A stretch of DNA of 64,000 nt from Natranaeroarchaeum aerophilus (GCF_023638055.1 NZ_JAKRVY010000002.1:62001-126000); one strand, 5' to 3'. Counted from the stretch's first letter, positions 8,631 through 17,912 are shown. Program-made: numbers and translations. The notes: generated from the letters alone by a model not told the origin.

Positions 8631-9368
8631 ATGGACGACAGGACCTGTCTCATTACGGGGGCATCACGGGGTATCGGTCGGGGGATCGCGGAACACCTCG
8701 CGGCGGAAGGGGCGAACGTAGCGATCAATTACCGGAGCTCGACAGCCAAAGCCGAGGATGTCGTCGAGGAGATCCGATCCGCGGGTGGCACCGCGATGAC
8801 GGCCCAGGCCGACGTCACCGGCCGTCGCGAGGTCGAGGCGATGCGCGAGGAGATCCACGACGAGTTCGGCGAGATCGACGTGCTGGTCAACAACGCCGGG
8901 ATCACCCAGGACACCCGCTTCGAGGAGATGACCCGCGAGGAGTGGGATCGGGTGATCGACGTCAACCTCGGCGGCGTGTTCAACGTCACCCAGACGTTTT
9001 TCGACGACATCAAGACCGCCGAGGAGGGCCGGCTGATCAACATCTCCTCGATCGTCGGCAAGCAGGGCAACTTCGGGCAGGCGAACTACGCCACCGCGAA
9101 AAGCGGCCTCTTTGGCTTTACCCGGACCATCGCGCTCGAACTCGCCCGGTCGGGCTCGACCGCCAACGCCGTCTGTCCGGGATTTACCGAGACCGACATG
9201 CTCGCCGAAGTCGACGATCACATTCAGGAGCAGATCCTCGAAGACATCCCGCTCGATCGGTTTGCCACGATCGACGACATCGGCGCGACCGTGCGATTCC
9301 TCGCCAGTGAAGACTCCTCGTATATCACTGGCGAAGTAATCGACGTCAACGGCGGGATGGATCTCTGA
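8631..9368 (+). CDS. phaB: Acetoacetyl-CoA / 3-oxoacyl reductase (SDR, PhaB/FabG)
   Basis: 245-residue short-chain dehydrogenase. The cofactor motif TGASRGIG lies at residues 9-16, NNAG at 87-90, and the catalytic set is S140, Y153 and K157 (SIVGKQGNFGQANYATAK region). In this cluster it most likely reduces acetoacetyl-CoA to (R)-3-hydroxybutyryl-CoA for PhaEC. A TATA-like CTTTTATTAC at 8571-8580 gives it its own promoter. An in-frame ATG at 8592 is an alternative start, but MDDRTCLITG is the family start. A second, partial copy of its last 23 codons lies at 11784-11852. Confidence 0.88.
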   Translation: MDDRTCLITGASRGIGRGIAEHLAAEGANVAINYRSSTAKAEDVVEEIRSAGGTAMTAQADVTGRREVEAMREEIHDEFGEIDVLVNNAGITQDTRFEEMTREEWDRVIDVNLGGVFNVTQTFFDDIKTAEEGRLINISSIVGKQGNFGQANYATAKSGLFGFTRTIALELARSGSTANAVCPGFTETDMLAEVDDHIQEQILEDIPLDRFATIDDIGATVRFLASEDSSYITGEVIDVNGGMDL

Positions 9369-9492
9369 TGCAGTCGCTACGCGTGGCGTAACTGCAAAGA
9401 AACGAAAAACGATCGCCTCAGATACCGTCCTCGAAGTCCTCGAGCGCGTAGCTCGGCTCCGCGCCGCGGCGGTCGAGCAGCTCGTTGGTCAT
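9300..9492. repeat. Left direct repeat: 3' end of phaB plus a partial rps2 3' end
   Basis: This stretch holds the last 23 codons of phaB, a ~49-bp spacer, and on the minus strand the last ~24 codons of a ribosomal protein S2 gene (9418-9492, ending [15 protein letters not shown]). It is repeated with ~192 bp length at 11784-11975. The phaB parts differ at 6 of 69 bases, all silent. The rps2 parts differ at 5 of 75, including a different stop codon. Confidence 0.85.
9418..9492 (-). pseudogene. Truncated rps2 3' end
   Basis: Minus-strand fragment encoding a 24-residue C-terminal tail of ribosomal protein S2, very similar to the tail of the intact gene at 11901-12665, with Asp-to-Glu and Ala-to-Thr differences and TGA instead of TAG as stop. 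Homology ends at 9492, where AT-rich island DNA begins. It is a relic and not expressed as a protein. Confidence 0.8.
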
Positions 9493-9594
9493 TAGTAGGC
9501 AGGTTCTTATATTAAATTGGCATACTTTCTACTATATAATAGAGGTTCATTCTAAGATATAAAGAATAAGTCTATGCGAAAATGGTGATTAACC

Positions 9595-10872
9595 ATGGAT
9601 AGTAGTAAACTATCTCGGATGGGCCGCCGCCGGTTCGTGGAAACGCTGACGCTTGCTGGCGTAAGTACGCAGACTGCAACAGCGATCTCACCAGAAAAGC
9701 TTAAAGAATTAACTGATGACCCTTCCGAGCGTGTCCCGATCCACAAAGGTAAAGAGATCGACCGTGACAAACTAAATAAAGACGGAACCCTCGATGGCCT
9801 ACCTCAAGTCAAGGATAAGTTCGTCACAGTTTCTCGAGATGAGTGGACAGTAGTTGAGAGTGCGAAGGACGCAGCAAAACGTGTGAACGGCAAAATAAAC
9901 GAGTTGGATGACTCCGGTTTGATAACCGCAGGGGTTACTATCGATACTAGTGGGCACCATCGGCAGCACACGGTCAAAGTGACCTACACAGAGAAAGAGT
10001 CAAAACTCACAAACAGAGAGAATGCGGATAGGGAGTATGTTCACAAGCCTGATATCGAGTTCGATGAACTTCGGAATAACATACCTAATAAAATAGATGG
10101 CATAGCTGGTAATCCTAGTGGTATGAGCGAAACCGTTGAAGATATTCCGGTATTGGTAGAAAAAACCCAGAAAACACCAGAAGAAGATGACATCACAACT
10201 AATTGTGGTGAAAAGTCATGGTGGCGGAAGTATTATGATGACGACTACCGGCCAGTGCCAGCAGGTGTTGACCAAAATATATCTGACCACTCAGGTGGAG
10301 GGACTTTGGGATATCCTGTCACATACGATGGAAACCGAGCTTTTGTAACAAACGCACATGTGACTCACGATACGGATGATGAAGACGAGGACGACGCAAT
10401 TGGAAGACTGTCTCGACAGCCTGTAGAGGCCATCGGTGAGGTTGTAGAAGCTAATTACGAGCCCAACGGTTCAAGACACGATATTGGTATAATTGAAATT
10501 TATGATGATTTTACTCGGTCATATAGTTTAGCAAATGACGACGGTGGATATGGCGAATTAATAGATGGAACCATCTCTTGGTCGTATCTACATTATTTAC
10601 AATCAAATAAAGACGATGTTTACAAGCAGGGGGTGACTACTGGGCGATGTAGTGGCAGGATAATGGAGCTGAGAACTGACGGCCACGGTGCAAAAGAAGT
10701 TATAATTAGAGCTACAGCGGAGGATGGTGACTCTGGTGGACCATACTTTATCCCGGATTGCAATAATGTAAAAATAATCGGCATACACAAAGCATCTACC
10801 GATTATAATGCGTATGGGTTACATCATAGTCGTCTTGATCATACCCTCCCCGGTGAAATATCCCTCTTCTAG
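9595..10872 (+). CDS. Tat-exported trypsin-like (S1-fold) serine protease
   Basis: 425-residue protein. Residues ~7-30 are a Tat signal (SRMGRRRFVETLTLAG) without a lipobox, so it should be secreted folded. Residues ~31-200 are a charged region of unknown fold, perhaps a propeptide. The C-terminal half is a trypsin-like peptidase with an apparent triad H255 (VTNAHVTH), D296 (RHDIGII) and S380 (GDSGGP). Base composition and codons are AT-richer than in flanking genes, indicating recent acquisition. It lies 6 bp before the first lipoprotein gene, suggesting an operon. The substrate is unknown. Confidence 0.8.
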   Translation: MDSSKLSRMGRRRFVETLTLAGVSTQTATAISPEKLKELTDDPSERVPIHKGKEIDRDKLNKDGTLDGLPQVKDKFVTVSRDEWTVVESAKDAAKRVNGKINELDDSGLITAGVTIDTSGHHRQHTVKVTYTEKESKLTNRENADREYVHKPDIEFDELRNNIPNKIDGIAGNPSGMSETVEDIPVLVEKTQKTPEEDDITTNCGEKSWWRKYYDDDYRPVPAGVDQNISDHSGGGTLGYPVTYDGNRAFVTNAHVTHDTDDEDEDDAIGRLSRQPVEAIGEVVEANYEPNGSRHDIGIIEIYDDFTRSYSLANDDGGYGELIDGTISWSYLHYLQSNKDDVYKQGVTTGRCSGRIMELRTDGHGAKEVIIRATAEDGDSGGPYFIPDCNNVKIIGIHKASTDYNAYGLHHSRLDHTLPGEISLF

Positions 10873-10878
10873 TCGATC

Positions 10879-11259
10879 ATGAATCTGACCCGTAGACATT
10901 TTATTCAAGTATCAGTTATCCCATCCGTGGTCGGCTTGACCGGATGTACTATACTCGATAGAGATATCAACCACAACCTCCGAGTTCGCAATCTCACAGA
11001 GGAAGATCAACCGGTCACAATCAAAATCACAGTTGATGATGAACAGGTCTTCAATGAACAGCTCACAGTTGAAGCCGGGTCCAGCTCTGAAATTATCTCG
11101 TTAAACCAACCCGGCGACTGCGAAATTGTCGTCGACGCACCAATCGGTCGTTATTCGGAAAACCTGACAGTACCACTGCAGGATCCGGATCAAACATCGA
11201 AAACGGACATCGATATACACGAAGACAAAATCGAGTTCATATCCTACGCCTTAGATTGA
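10879..11259 (+). CDS. Small Tat lipoprotein, paralogue 1
   Basis: 126-residue predicted lipoprotein. The N-terminus TRRHFIQ resembles a Tat motif and is followed by the lipobox LTGC with the lipidated Cys at 23. The mature part is predicted beta-rich, with a pattern (VRNLTEEDQPVTIKITVDDE) typical of a small immunoglobulin-like fold. It is clearly homologous to the next gene, including a shared xFxEQLxVEAGSS-like core and a C-terminal YALD/WVLD end. It starts 6 bp after the protease stop. Function not recognised; an inhibitor or substrate of the protease is one possibility. Confidence 0.7.
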   Translation: MNLTRRHFIQVSVIPSVVGLTGCTILDRDINHNLRVRNLTEEDQPVTIKITVDDEQVFNEQLTVEAGSSSEIISLNQPGDCEIVVDAPIGRYSENLTVPLQDPDQTSKTDIDIHEDKIEFISYALD

Positions 11260-11299
11260 TACTCCGACGCCTGGACCAAGAACAAGTTGAATTTTAAAT

Positions 11300-11677
11300 A
11301 TGAAACGTAGAACGTTCATCCAGACACTCCCCGCTTCGTCGCTGATTGGCATCTCGGGGTGTAGCCTCCTCGATAATACGATCTCGTATCAAATATGGCT
11401 GAACAACCACACGGATACTGAACAGACTGTTACTGTTCGAGTATCGGTCGACGACGAGGTGATATTTGACGAGCAACTAGCGGTTGAAGTCGATTCGGGT
11501 CCACAGATCGCATCACCGGAGCAGCCGGGCGAGTGCGAAATCGTCGTTGAAACCGCAACTGATCGCTATACGGAGAGCCTATCGCTACCACTTGACGACC
11601 GGTATGAATCAACATCAGTAACGAATATCAATCTACAGCAGGACGACGTAGAGTTTCGATCGTGGGTTCTGGACTGA
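11300..11677 (+). CDS. Small Tat lipoprotein, paralogue 2
   Basis: 125-residue paralogue of the preceding gene. Tat-like KRRTFIQ, then lipobox ISGC with Cys 21. The same mature-domain pattern is present (VTVRVSVDDEVIFDEQLAVE, then PGECEIVVETATDRYTESL). The two lipoproteins are aligned over their whole length without large gaps, so this is a tandem duplication that has since diverged. It is 40 bp downstream of paralogue 1. Function not recognised. The 106 bp after it (11678-11783) hold no gene. Confidence 0.7.
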   Translation: MKRRTFIQTLPASSLIGISGCSLLDNTISYQIWLNNHTDTEQTVTVRVSVDDEVIFDEQLAVEVDSGPQIASPEQPGECEIVVETATDRYTESLSLPLDDRYESTSVTNINLQQDDVEFRSWVLD

Positions 11678-11783
11678 TAGGACGGTTGTTTCTACTTTTT
11701 TGGAATTCGAAACAGTACGTCGCCAGAAGCGCTTGAAGCTATCCGGTTCCCAGATTGTCAAGAATGATACTACTGATAGCCTG

Positions 11784-11852
11784 CTCGCCAGCGAGGACTC
11801 ATCCTACATCACTGGCGAAGTAATCGACGTCAACGGCGGAATGGATCTCTGA
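11784..11852 (+). pseudogene. Truncated phaB 3' end
   Basis: Last 23 codons of a PhaB-type reductase including the stop, identical in protein sequence to the end of the functional gene but with six silent changes. Homology stops abruptly at 11784 next to island DNA. Confidence 0.8.
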
Positions 11853-11975
11853 TGCAGTCGCTACTCGACGTGAAACGAAAGAGAAACGAAAACTAACGGT
11901 CTAGATACCGTCCTCGAAGTCGTCGAGCGCGTAGCTCGGCTCCGCGCCGCGGCGGTCGAGCAGTTCGTTGGCCAT
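11784..11975. repeat. Right direct repeat: partial phaB 3' end plus rps2 3' end
   Basis: Partner of 9300-9492. It begins with a 23-codon phaB tail (11784-11852, reading LASEDSSYITGEVIDVNGG) that has no start, then a 48-bp spacer and the 3' end of the intact rps2. The six differences from the real phaB tail all fall in third codon positions, so this copy was under selection as a coding sequence before it arrived here. Confidence 0.85.
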
Positions 11976-12665
11976 CAGCCAGTAGACGACCGACAGGGCC
12001 TTGCGACCCTTGTTGTTCGTCGGGACGACCAGATCGACGTTGCTCGTCGAGTTATTCGAGTCACACATGGCGATGACGGGAATGCCGACCGTGATCGCCT
12101 CCTTGACGGCCTGTTCGTCGCCGATCGGGTCGGTGACGACCAGGACGTCCGGCTCGATGTAGCCGTCGTACTTCGGGTTCGTGAGCGTGCCGGGGATGAA
12201 GCGTCCGGTGCGTGCACGAGCACCGACTGCCTCCGCGAACTTCTCGGCCGGGAACCGGCCGTACTGTCGCGAGGAGGTGACGAGGATCTGCTCGGCGTCG
12301 TAGTTGGCCAGGAAGTCCGCGGCGGTGCGGATCCGCTGGTCCGTCGTACCCACGTCGAGCACGTACAGACCGTCGGTCCGGACGCGGTGGATAAACCGCT
12401 CCATGTCCGCGGTCTTCTGCTGGGTACCGATGTGGACACCGGCACCGAGGTAGTCCTCGACCGGGATGAGGAGGTCGGCCTCGTCGTCGGCCATGACGTC
12501 CTCGTCTAGCTGTGGTTCGTCCTCGGCCTCCTCGGCGTCGGCGGGCGCTTCCTCGACGGGCTCTGCGTCCTGATCGGCGGCCGGTCCGGCCCCCGGATCA
12601 GGCTCTTCGTCGACCGCCTCCTCGGCGGCGTCGAGCCCTTCCTGTTCTACGTCGTTGTCTGTCAT
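11901..12665 (-). CDS. rps2: Small ribosomal subunit protein uS2
   Basis: 254-residue ribosomal protein S2 of the 30S subunit. The conserved core starts near residue 68 with [17 protein letters not shown]. It is preceded by a long, almost purely acidic Glu/Asp/Ala extension typical of halophilic S2 proteins. The start overlaps the end of eno by 4 bases (12662-12665), and it is the last gene of the rps13-eno-rps2 operon. Its 3' end is part of the right direct repeat flanking the accessory island, but the gene is intact. Confidence 0.95.
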   Translation of the reverse strand: MTDNDVEQEGLDAAEEAVDEEPDPGAGPAADQDAEPVEEAPADAEEAEDEPQLDEDVMADDEADLLIPVEDYLGAGVHIGTQQKTADMERFIHRVRTDGLYVLDVGTTDQRIRTAADFLANYDAEQILVTSSRQYGRFPAEKFAEAVGARARTGRFIPGTLTNPKYDGYIEPDVLVVTDPIGDEQAVKEAITVGIPVIAMCDSNNSTSNVDLVVPTNNKGRKALSVVYWLMANELLDRRGAEPSYALDDFEDGI

Positions 12666-13867
12666 GCTGCGTCGTCCGCGATGCGGATTAGTTCGTTCAG
12701 CTTTGCGGTGCGCTCGCCACCGACCGCGCCAGTCTTGATGAAGTCGGCGTCGGTCGCGACGGCGAGGTGTGCGATCGTCGTGTCCTCGGTCTCACCGGAG
12801 CGGTGAGAGACGATGACGTCGTAGGTGTTGTTGGCGGCCAGCTCGATCGCGTCGAACGCGTCGGTCAGCGAGCCGATCTGGTTGGGCTTGATCAGGATGG
12901 AGTTTGCCGAGTCCATCTCGATGCCTTGCTCCAGGCGCGAGACGTTGGTGACAAAGAGGTCGTCACCGCAGATGAGCGTCTGGTCGCCGACTTTCTCGGT
13001 GAGATCGGCGAAGGCCTCGAAGTCGTTCTCGTCGAGCGGGTCCTCGACGTACGCGAGGTCCCACTCCTCGACGAGCTCGGCGATGTACTCGACCTGCTCG
13101 TCCGTGTCCCGGACCTGATCGCTGTAGACGTAGCCACCCTCTTCTTCGTCGTACATCTCCGCGGCGGCGACGTCGAGGCCGAACTTGATCTCGAAGCCGA
13201 CCTCGTCGGCGACCGTCGAGGTGGCTTCTTCGAGGATCTCGAAGGCTTCGGCGTCGTCGATCGACGGTGCCCACGCGCCCTCGTCGCCCTTGCCCGCGGG
13301 CGTATCTCGCTCGATGAGCATGTCGTGGATCTCCTGGTGAACCGCCGCGTTGGCGAAGACGGCGTCGGCGACGCTCGGTGCGCCAACCGGTGCCGACAGG
13401 AACTCCTGAATATCGGTCGCGTCGGCAGCGTGTTCACCGCCGCCGATGACGTTCCCGAGCGGAACCGGGAAGTTGTCGCCGCGGAACGCGCCACCGAGGT
13501 GCTGGTACAGCGGTGCACCGAGCACGTCGGCAGCGGCCTTCGCGGTCGCCATGCTGATCGCGACGGCGCTGTTCGCGCCGATCTCCGAGAAGTCATCGGT
13601 GCCGTCTGCGGCGCGAAGCGTGTTGTCGACCGCACGCTGATCGCCCGCATGAACCTCGCCGACGAGGCGCGGGACGGCGTGCTCTCGCGCGTTCGCGATC
13701 GCTTCGTTCGGCGGCAGTTCGATCGCCTCGAACTCACCGGTCGATGCGCCACTCGGCGCTGCGGCACGCCCGAAGCCACCGCTCTCGGTCAGCACGTCTG
13801 CTTCCACCGTTGCGTTACCACGCGAGTCCAGGATCCGTCGAAGTCGGATGTCGGTAATCAGAGTCAT
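12662..13867 (-). CDS. eno: Enolase
   Basis: 401-residue phosphopyruvate hydratase interconverting 2-phosphoglycerate and phosphoenolpyruvate in glycolysis and gluconeogenesis. It begins with the enolase signature [20 protein letters not shown]. Metal and substrate regions are visible at [14 protein letters not shown] and at [18 protein letters not shown], followed by [17 protein letters not shown]. The start overlaps the end of rpoK in an ATGA arrangement (13864-13867) and the end overlaps rps2, so the genes are translationally coupled. Placement of enolase within this ribosomal/RNA polymerase operon is standard in haloarchaea. Confidence 0.97.
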   Translation of the reverse strand: MTLITDIRLRRILDSRGNATVEADVLTESGGFGRAAAPSGASTGEFEAIELPPNEAIANAREHAVPRLVGEVHAGDQRAVDNTLRAADGTDDFSEIGANSAVAISMATAKAAADVLGAPLYQHLGGAFRGDNFPVPLGNVIGGGEHAADATDIQEFLSAPVGAPSVADAVFANAAVHQEIHDMLIERDTPAGKGDEGAWAPSIDDAEAFEILEEATSTVADEVGFEIKFGLDVAAAEMYDEEEGGYVYSDQVRDTDEQVEYIAELVEEWDLAYVEDPLDENDFEAFADLTEKVGDQTLICGDDLFVTNVSRLEQGIEMDSANSILIKPNQIGSLTDAFDAIELAANNTYDVIVSHRSGETEDTTIAHLAVATDADFIKTGAVGGERTAKLNELIRIADDAA

Positions 13868-14040
13868 GATCGGTTAACTGTAAAGGGGAGGGCGTTTGCG
13901 TCGTACTCCTCTGCGGCGATCAGGATCGGTTCGGCCTGATCGGTCTCGACGAGCACCGGCGCTCCATACGAAACCTGCAGCGCTCGTGCGCCGAGGATCC
14001 GTGCTTTCTCGTATCGGGTGTATCGCTGTGTCCCTGACAT
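13864..14040 (-). CDS. rpoK: DNA-directed RNA polymerase subunit K (Rpb6/omega)
   Basis: 58-residue subunit of archaeal RNA polymerase, homologous to eukaryotic Rpb6 and bacterial omega. The conserved signature [19 protein letters not shown] occupies residues ~6-24, and the EPILIA block follows. It stabilises assembly of the largest subunits. The gene shares one base with the stop of rpoN (TAATG) and overlaps eno by ATGA, placing it in the operon order rpoN-rpoK-eno. It is short, which makes it easy to miss. Confidence 0.93.
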   Translation of the reverse strand: MSGTQRYTRYEKARILGARALQVSYGAPVLVETDQAEPILIAAEEYDANALPFTVNRS

Positions 14041-14234
14041 TATTGATAGGGTGCGACGATGTCGACGAGGTCTTTGTGGGAGACGAGCATCCGGCGACAG
14101 CAGTGTCGCTCGACGCCGAGTTCGTCGAGAACTTCGGCGGGATCCTCATCGCCCTCACGAGCGCGCTCTTTGAACTCCTCCCAGTGTTCACCTACGACGT
14201 TGCCGCACGTGAAACACCGGACTGGTACCATCAT
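14040..14234 (-). CDS. rpoN: DNA-directed RNA polymerase subunit N (Rpb10)
   Basis: 64-residue zinc-binding RNA polymerase subunit, the archaeal Rpb10. The family hallmark is visible: VRCFTCGNV near the start and ERHCCRRML in the middle, giving the atypical CX2C...CC zinc site. It anchors the D/L platform during polymerase assembly. The start could be either of two adjacent Met codons (14234 or 14231). The stop overlaps the rpoK start by one base. Confidence 0.95.
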   Translation of the reverse strand: MMVPVRCFTCGNVVGEHWEEFKERAREGDEDPAEVLDELGVERHCCRRMLVSHKDLVDIVAPYQ

Positions 14235-14245
14235 ACTAGTTCACC

Positions 14246-14641
14246 TTAGCGGTACGATTTCTGGTAGCGGGCACGCGCACCGGGTCCGCCCCACTTTTTC
14301 GGTTCGGACTGGCGAACGTCGTTGACCAGCAGCGAACGATCGAACTCCATGAACGCATCACGGAGTTCGGCATCGCCCGTATGCTGGACGAGCCCACGTG
14401 CAATCGCCGTTCGCACGGCGTCGGCCTGTCCGGAGATCCCGCCGCCCTCAACGCTGACCTCGATATCGAGGCCGCCGCGGACGTCGTCAGCGATGCGGAA
14501 CGGCTCCGTCATCTTCAGTCGGGAGGTCTCCGGCTCGAATAGCTCGACCGGCTGGGAGTTGATTCGTACGCGACCCTCGCCTTCACGCACGGTAGCGCGC
14601 GCGATGGCGGTTTTCTTCTTTCCACTGGTGTTGGTTACCAT
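14246..14641 (-). CDS. rps9: Small ribosomal subunit protein uS9
   Basis: 131-residue 30S ribosomal protein S9. The conserved C-terminal tail is present as [17 protein letters not shown], which reaches toward the P-site tRNA. The N-terminal [16 protein letters not shown] is typical of the archaeal protein. It overlaps the end of rpl13 by 7 bases, the usual coupling between these two genes. Confidence 0.96.
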   Translation of the reverse strand: MVTNTSGKKKTAIARATVREGEGRVRINSQPVELFEPETSRLKMTEPFRIADDVRGGLDIEVSVEGGGISGQADAVRTAIARGLVQHTGDAELRDAFMEFDRSLLVNDVRQSEPKKWGGPGARARYQKSYR

Positions 14642-15072
14642 GTTCGGTTAGCACCCAGGTTCTCACTGATCTCTCCGAGCTGGAGGAACTTGATGTTCGA
14701 TAGTCGATCGAGCGAGGTACCCTCGAGGATCTCGCCGTCCTCGTCGTACGGGTTACCGACGTAGACGCGGACGTTCTCGAACGCTTCGCGACCTCGATCC
14801 TTCTTGTACGGAAGCATGCCGCGGATCGAGCGCTTGAAGATCATGTCCGGCCGCTTGGGGTAGTACGGACCTCGATCGGAGCCGAGTTCGGCTCGCTTCT
14901 CGAAGGTGCTCATGACGTCATCTTCGCTGCCGGTGATGACCGCATCTTCGGCGTTGACCACAGCAATACGCTCGCCGTCGAGCGCTTGCTGGGCCACCTT
15001 GCTCGCAACGCGACCGAGGATACAGTCGCGGGCGTCGACGACGACGTCGGCTTCGAACTCTGCGACACTCAT
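14635..15072 (-). CDS. rpl13: Large ribosomal subunit protein uL13
   Basis: 145-residue 50S ribosomal protein L13. It begins with [18 protein letters not shown], the conserved family N-terminus, and contains [20 protein letters not shown]. The start overlaps the end of rpl18e by 4 bases (ATGA), and the end overlaps rps9. Confidence 0.96.
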   Translation of the reverse strand: MSVAEFEADVVVDARDCILGRVASKVAQQALDGERIAVVNAEDAVITGSEDDVMSTFEKRAELGSDRGPYYPKRPDMIFKRSIRGMLPYKKDRGREAFENVRVYVGNPYDEDGEILEGTSLDRLSNIKFLQLGEISENLGANRTW

Positions 15073-15419
15073 CGAATCACCCGGACGTTGGATCCTTCGG
15101 GGTTCTGTTCAATTGCCTGTTCTAGCTCTACTGTTTCGCCGACCTGGTCGATCTTGCGCTCGGCCGTGCCCGAGAAGTCGACCGCTGCAACGGTGACCGA
15201 CTTCTGCAGGACGCCGCTGCCAAGCACCTTGCCCGGAACGACGACCGTCTCGTCTTCCTGGGCGTAGCGCTCGATGCGGCCAAGGTTTACTTCCGCGTGC
15301 GTGCGGCGGGGCTTTTCGAGCCGGGAAGCAACGTCGCTCCAGACGTTCGCGTCCTCGGTTCGAGAAACCGACTTCAGCTCGGCGATGAGACTGCTGAGTC
15401 TCGGATTCGTCTTACTCAT
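15069..15419 (-). CDS. rpl18e: Large ribosomal subunit protein eL18
   Basis: 116-residue archaeal/eukaryotic 50S protein L18e (eL18), related in fold to uL15. Conserved blocks include [21 protein letters not shown] and [20 protein letters not shown]. First protein gene after tRNA-Leu, 32 bp from the tRNA 3' end, and translationally coupled to rpl13. Confidence 0.95.
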   Translation of the reverse strand: MSKTNPRLSSLIAELKSVSRTEDANVWSDVASRLEKPRRTHAEVNLGRIERYAQEDETVVVPGKVLGSGVLQKSVTVAAVDFSGTAERKIDQVGETVELEQAIEQNPEGSNVRVIR

Positions 15420-15451
15420 AACTTTCCTCCTGATAGGGGTGAAAACGGTGA

Positions 15452-15536
15452 TGCAGGGAGCAGGATTTGAACCTGCGGACTCCTACGAGACAGCGCCCTG
15501 AACGCTGCGCCGTTGGCCAAACTTGGCTATCCCTGC
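15452..15536 (-). tRNA. tRNA-Leu (anticodon CAG)
   Basis: An 85-nt cloverleaf is readable on the minus strand: acceptor GCAGGGA pairing with TCCCTGC followed by A73, anticodon stem CAGCG/CGCTG with loop TTCAGGG, giving anticodon CAG, a long class II variable arm, and a T arm with GGTTCAAATC. It decodes CUG leucine codons. No intron is visible and CCA is not encoded. It lies inside the operon between rpoD and rpl18e. The 184 bp on its 5' side (15537-15720) contain no gene. Confidence 0.95.
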
Positions 15537-15720
15537 CCGCATTCTCGTGTACTCGGTGCCCCTTCAAACCACTTTCGATCGAGACCGCCCGCGATCGCGG
15601 GACGGCCACGGCTCCGGCCTCGTAGTGTACGGCGTCGGAGCCAGCCGAACGTCGGGCGAAGCTAGCGCTTCGGGCCCGGGCGTCGGTCAGGGTGGAGTGG
15701 TCTGTTGGAGCGTTCATAGC

Positions 15721-16467
15721 TTATAGCTGTACTGCTGCTTCGAGTTCGTCGGCGCGATCCGCTATGGAGTCGGCTGCCAGCGTAACGAGTTCCTCCACCG
15801 TGTAGGAGCCGTCCGTCTCGACGTGGAACACGAACGCGTTCTCGACGTCGGTGACCTCGACTTCCTTTCCGGGATACCGCTGGGAGAGATCGTTGTCGAA
15901 CTCCTCTGCCAGCAGGAGTTCGCCGTCATCCTCGATGACGCCCCGGACGATCCGGGTCTCGTCCTCCTCGAACTCGCCGCGGTCGCCGACGACCTCCACG
16001 GACTGGAGATGCTGGTAGCCGACGGAGACGCCGCCCTGATGTTTGGCATGGTCCTTGCCGGTTATCATCACGGCTTCGGCGTCAAATTCGAGACGCTGGC
16101 CGTCCTTGAGATCGATAATCGGGACGCCTTCGGTGGCTACCTCGACGGATTCGTCATGACTGACGATGTCGCCGGAGTAGGCCGTGTTCGGCCCCGAAAC
16201 GTCGAGGGAGAGCGTGACAGAGTCACCCCTCTCGAACTCCTCGGGTGGTGTGGTCAACGGAACCAGACCGAGCCGAAGCGCGATCTGTTCGTCGAACATC
16301 ACCGACGAGTTCTCGACGAAATTGACCGTATCGATCGCCATCGTCGGCACGTCGGCGATCATCGCGCGACGGATCCCGTTGGCGAAGGCCGGCGTCACTC
16401 CTCTGACGAGGAATCGTGCGGATCGATCGGACCGTTCGATGAACTCAACCTCGTAATCCACTGGCAT
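15721..16467 (-). CDS. rpoD: DNA-directed RNA polymerase subunit D (Rpb3/alpha-like)
   Basis: 248-residue platform subunit of archaeal RNA polymerase, homologous to Rpb3 and bacterial alpha. The dimerisation region carries [20 protein letters not shown] near residues 16-35. No Cys-rich ferredoxin-like cluster is visible in the middle domain, in line with haloarchaeal versions. It lies 5 bp downstream of rps11. The name is the archaeal subunit D, not the bacterial sigma factor gene of the same symbol. Confidence 0.95.
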   Translation of the reverse strand: MPVDYEVEFIERSDRSARFLVRGVTPAFANGIRRAMIADVPTMAIDTVNFVENSSVMFDEQIALRLGLVPLTTPPEEFERGDSVTLSLDVSGPNTAYSGDIVSHDESVEVATEGVPIIDLKDGQRLEFDAEAVMITGKDHAKHQGGVSVGYQHLQSVEVVGDRGEFEEDETRIVRGVIEDDGELLLAEEFDNDLSQRYPGKEVEVTDVENAFVFHVETDGSYTVEELVTLAADSIADRADELEAAVQL

Positions 16468-16472
16468 GGTCG

Positions 16473-16859
16473 TCAGAATCCGCCCTTGCCTTTCGGTGCG
16501 CGCGATCCGTCGTGTGGGATCGGGGTGACGTCTTCGATACGACCGATCTCGAGTCCGGCACGGGCCATCGCACGGATCGTTGCCTGTGCGCCCGGTCCGG
16601 GGCTCTTCTGGAGGTTCCCGCCGGGTCCGCGAACGCGGACGTGAACGCCGTCGATGCCCGCTGCGAGCACCTCTTCGGCGATCTGCTCGGCCATCTGCAT
16701 GGCCGCGTACGGGGATGCCTCGTCACGGTTCTGTTTGACGACTGCGCCGCCCGAAGACTTCGCGATCGTCTCCGCGCCGGTCAGATCCGTGACCGTCATG
16801 ATCGTGTTGTTGAACGATGCGTGCACGTGGGCTACGCCCCACTTTCCGTCTTCTGCCAT
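16473..16859 (-). CDS. rps11: Small ribosomal subunit protein uS11
   Basis: 128-residue 30S ribosomal protein S11. Conserved features include [20 protein letters not shown] near the N-terminus and the C-terminal [17 protein letters not shown]. One base separates it from the rps4 stop. Confidence 0.96.
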   Translation of the reverse strand: MAEDGKWGVAHVHASFNNTIMTVTDLTGAETIAKSSGGAVVKQNRDEASPYAAMQMAEQIAEEVLAAGIDGVHVRVRGPGGNLQKSPGPGAQATIRAMARAGLEIGRIEDVTPIPHDGSRAPKGKGGF

Positions 16860-16860
16860 G

Positions 16861-17385
16861 TTATTGTTCCTCCGCTCGTGCCGGGTGTAGTTCGTCCTCC
16901 AGCGGGCTCGTCTCGTCGAACTCGATCGAGTCTTCCTCGTCGACTTCGACCGTGTACGACGGGACGGTCACGCGGTGGTCGCCGACGACCACGTGGCCGT
17001 GACCGATGAACTGTCGTGCCTGCTGGGGCGTGTTGGCGAGACCCTGTCGGTAAACGACTGTCTGGAGACGGCGTTCGAGCACGTCGTTGATCTCCAGGGA
17101 CAGCACTTCGTCGAGACCGTCCGTCTCGTCGAGGATGCCGTCGCGCTTGAGGCGTGCGAGGAACTCACTGCCTGCTTCCTCTGCGGCCTCGGTGTCACCG
17201 AGTGCCTCGCCGATGAGGCGTCGTGCCTCACGACGCATGTCACGAAGCTCGGACTGCGCGCGCCAGAGCTCTTCTTTGGTTGCGAGCCCGTAGCGACCGA
17301 CGAGGTCGTGTTCGCCCGCGATACGCTCGCCCTGCCACGGGTGGTTGGGCGTCTCGTACGCTTTGGTTTTGTTACCGAGCGGCAT
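16861..17385 (-). CDS. rps4: Small ribosomal subunit protein uS4
   Basis: 174-residue 30S assembly protein S4. It has an S4 RNA-binding domain at residues ~108-155 ([20 protein letters not shown], then [15 protein letters not shown]). The zinc-free archaeal form begins [16 protein letters not shown]. The acidic C-terminal tail is halophilic. Its start overlaps the rps13 stop by one base. Confidence 0.96.
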   Translation of the reverse strand: MPLGNKTKAYETPNHPWQGERIAGEHDLVGRYGLATKEELWRAQSELRDMRREARRLIGEALGDTEAAEEAGSEFLARLKRDGILDETDGLDEVLSLEINDVLERRLQTVVYRQGLANTPQQARQFIGHGHVVVGDHRVTVPSYTVEVDEEDSIEFDETSPLEDELHPARAEEQ

Positions 17386-17912
17386 TATTCGTCATCCCCC
17401 TCGGCTGCTGCCTCTTCTTCGGCGGCCTCTTCACGAAGCTCCTCGACGTTGACGCCGATGGTCCCCTCGGTACGTCCAGTGGACTTGGTCCGCTGGCCGC
17501 GTACCTTCTGGCCACGGTTGTGTCGAACGCCCTTGTAGGAGCTGATCATCTTCATCCGGTTGATGTCGTGACGGCGTTTCATGTTGAGGTCGTTGCCGAC
17601 CTTGTGACTCGTTTCGCCCGAGAAGAAATCCCGCTGGCGATTCGTCAGCCAGTCGGGGACTTCCTCGGCGTACTCGTCGACGACATCGACGACCGCGTCG
17701 ATCTCGTCGTCTTCCAGTCGACCGAACGTCGCCTGTCGGTCGACATCGGCTTTGTCCGCAATGATTCGGGCCGTCCGACGGCCGATGCCGTTCATCTCGA
17801 TGAGCGAGCGTTCGACGCTCTTGGTCCCATCAAGATCGGTCTGCCCGATGCGGACGAAATACCGAAGGTCCTCGTCGTCCTCGATTTCGTCCTGTGGTTC
17901 TTCTGCACTCAT
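17385..17912 (-). CDS. rps13: Small ribosomal subunit protein uS13
   Basis: 175-residue 30S protein S13, which contacts the P-site tRNA and the central protuberance. Signature regions are [17 protein letters not shown] and the basic tail [19 protein letters not shown], followed by an acidic halophilic extension. First protein gene of the operon; tRNA-Ser lies 79 bp upstream and is probably co-transcribed. Confidence 0.96.
   Translation of the reverse strand: MSAEEPQDEIEDDEDLRYFVRIGQTDLDGTKSVERSLIEMNGIGRRTARIIADKADVDRQATFGRLEDDEIDAVVDVVDEYAEEVPDWLTNRQRDFFSGETSHKVGNDLNMKRRHDINRMKMISSYKGVRHNRGQKVRGQRTKSTGRTEGTIGVNVEELREEAAEEEAAAEGDDE

Larger units (their letters stand above)
9493..11783. mobile_element. 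Accessory island between duplicated phaB/rps2 ends
   Basis: About 2.3 kb, visibly richer in A+T and with more relaxed codon choice than its neighbours. It carries a secreted trypsin-like protease and two paralogous lipoproteins, all rightward. It is bracketed by diverged ~192-bp direct repeats. No integrase, transposase or terminal inverted repeat is visible, so a Campbell-type single crossover of a circular molecule carrying the phaB-rps2 junction is the simplest model. The first ~100 bases (9493-9594) are AT-rich leader DNA with no gene. Confidence 0.7.
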
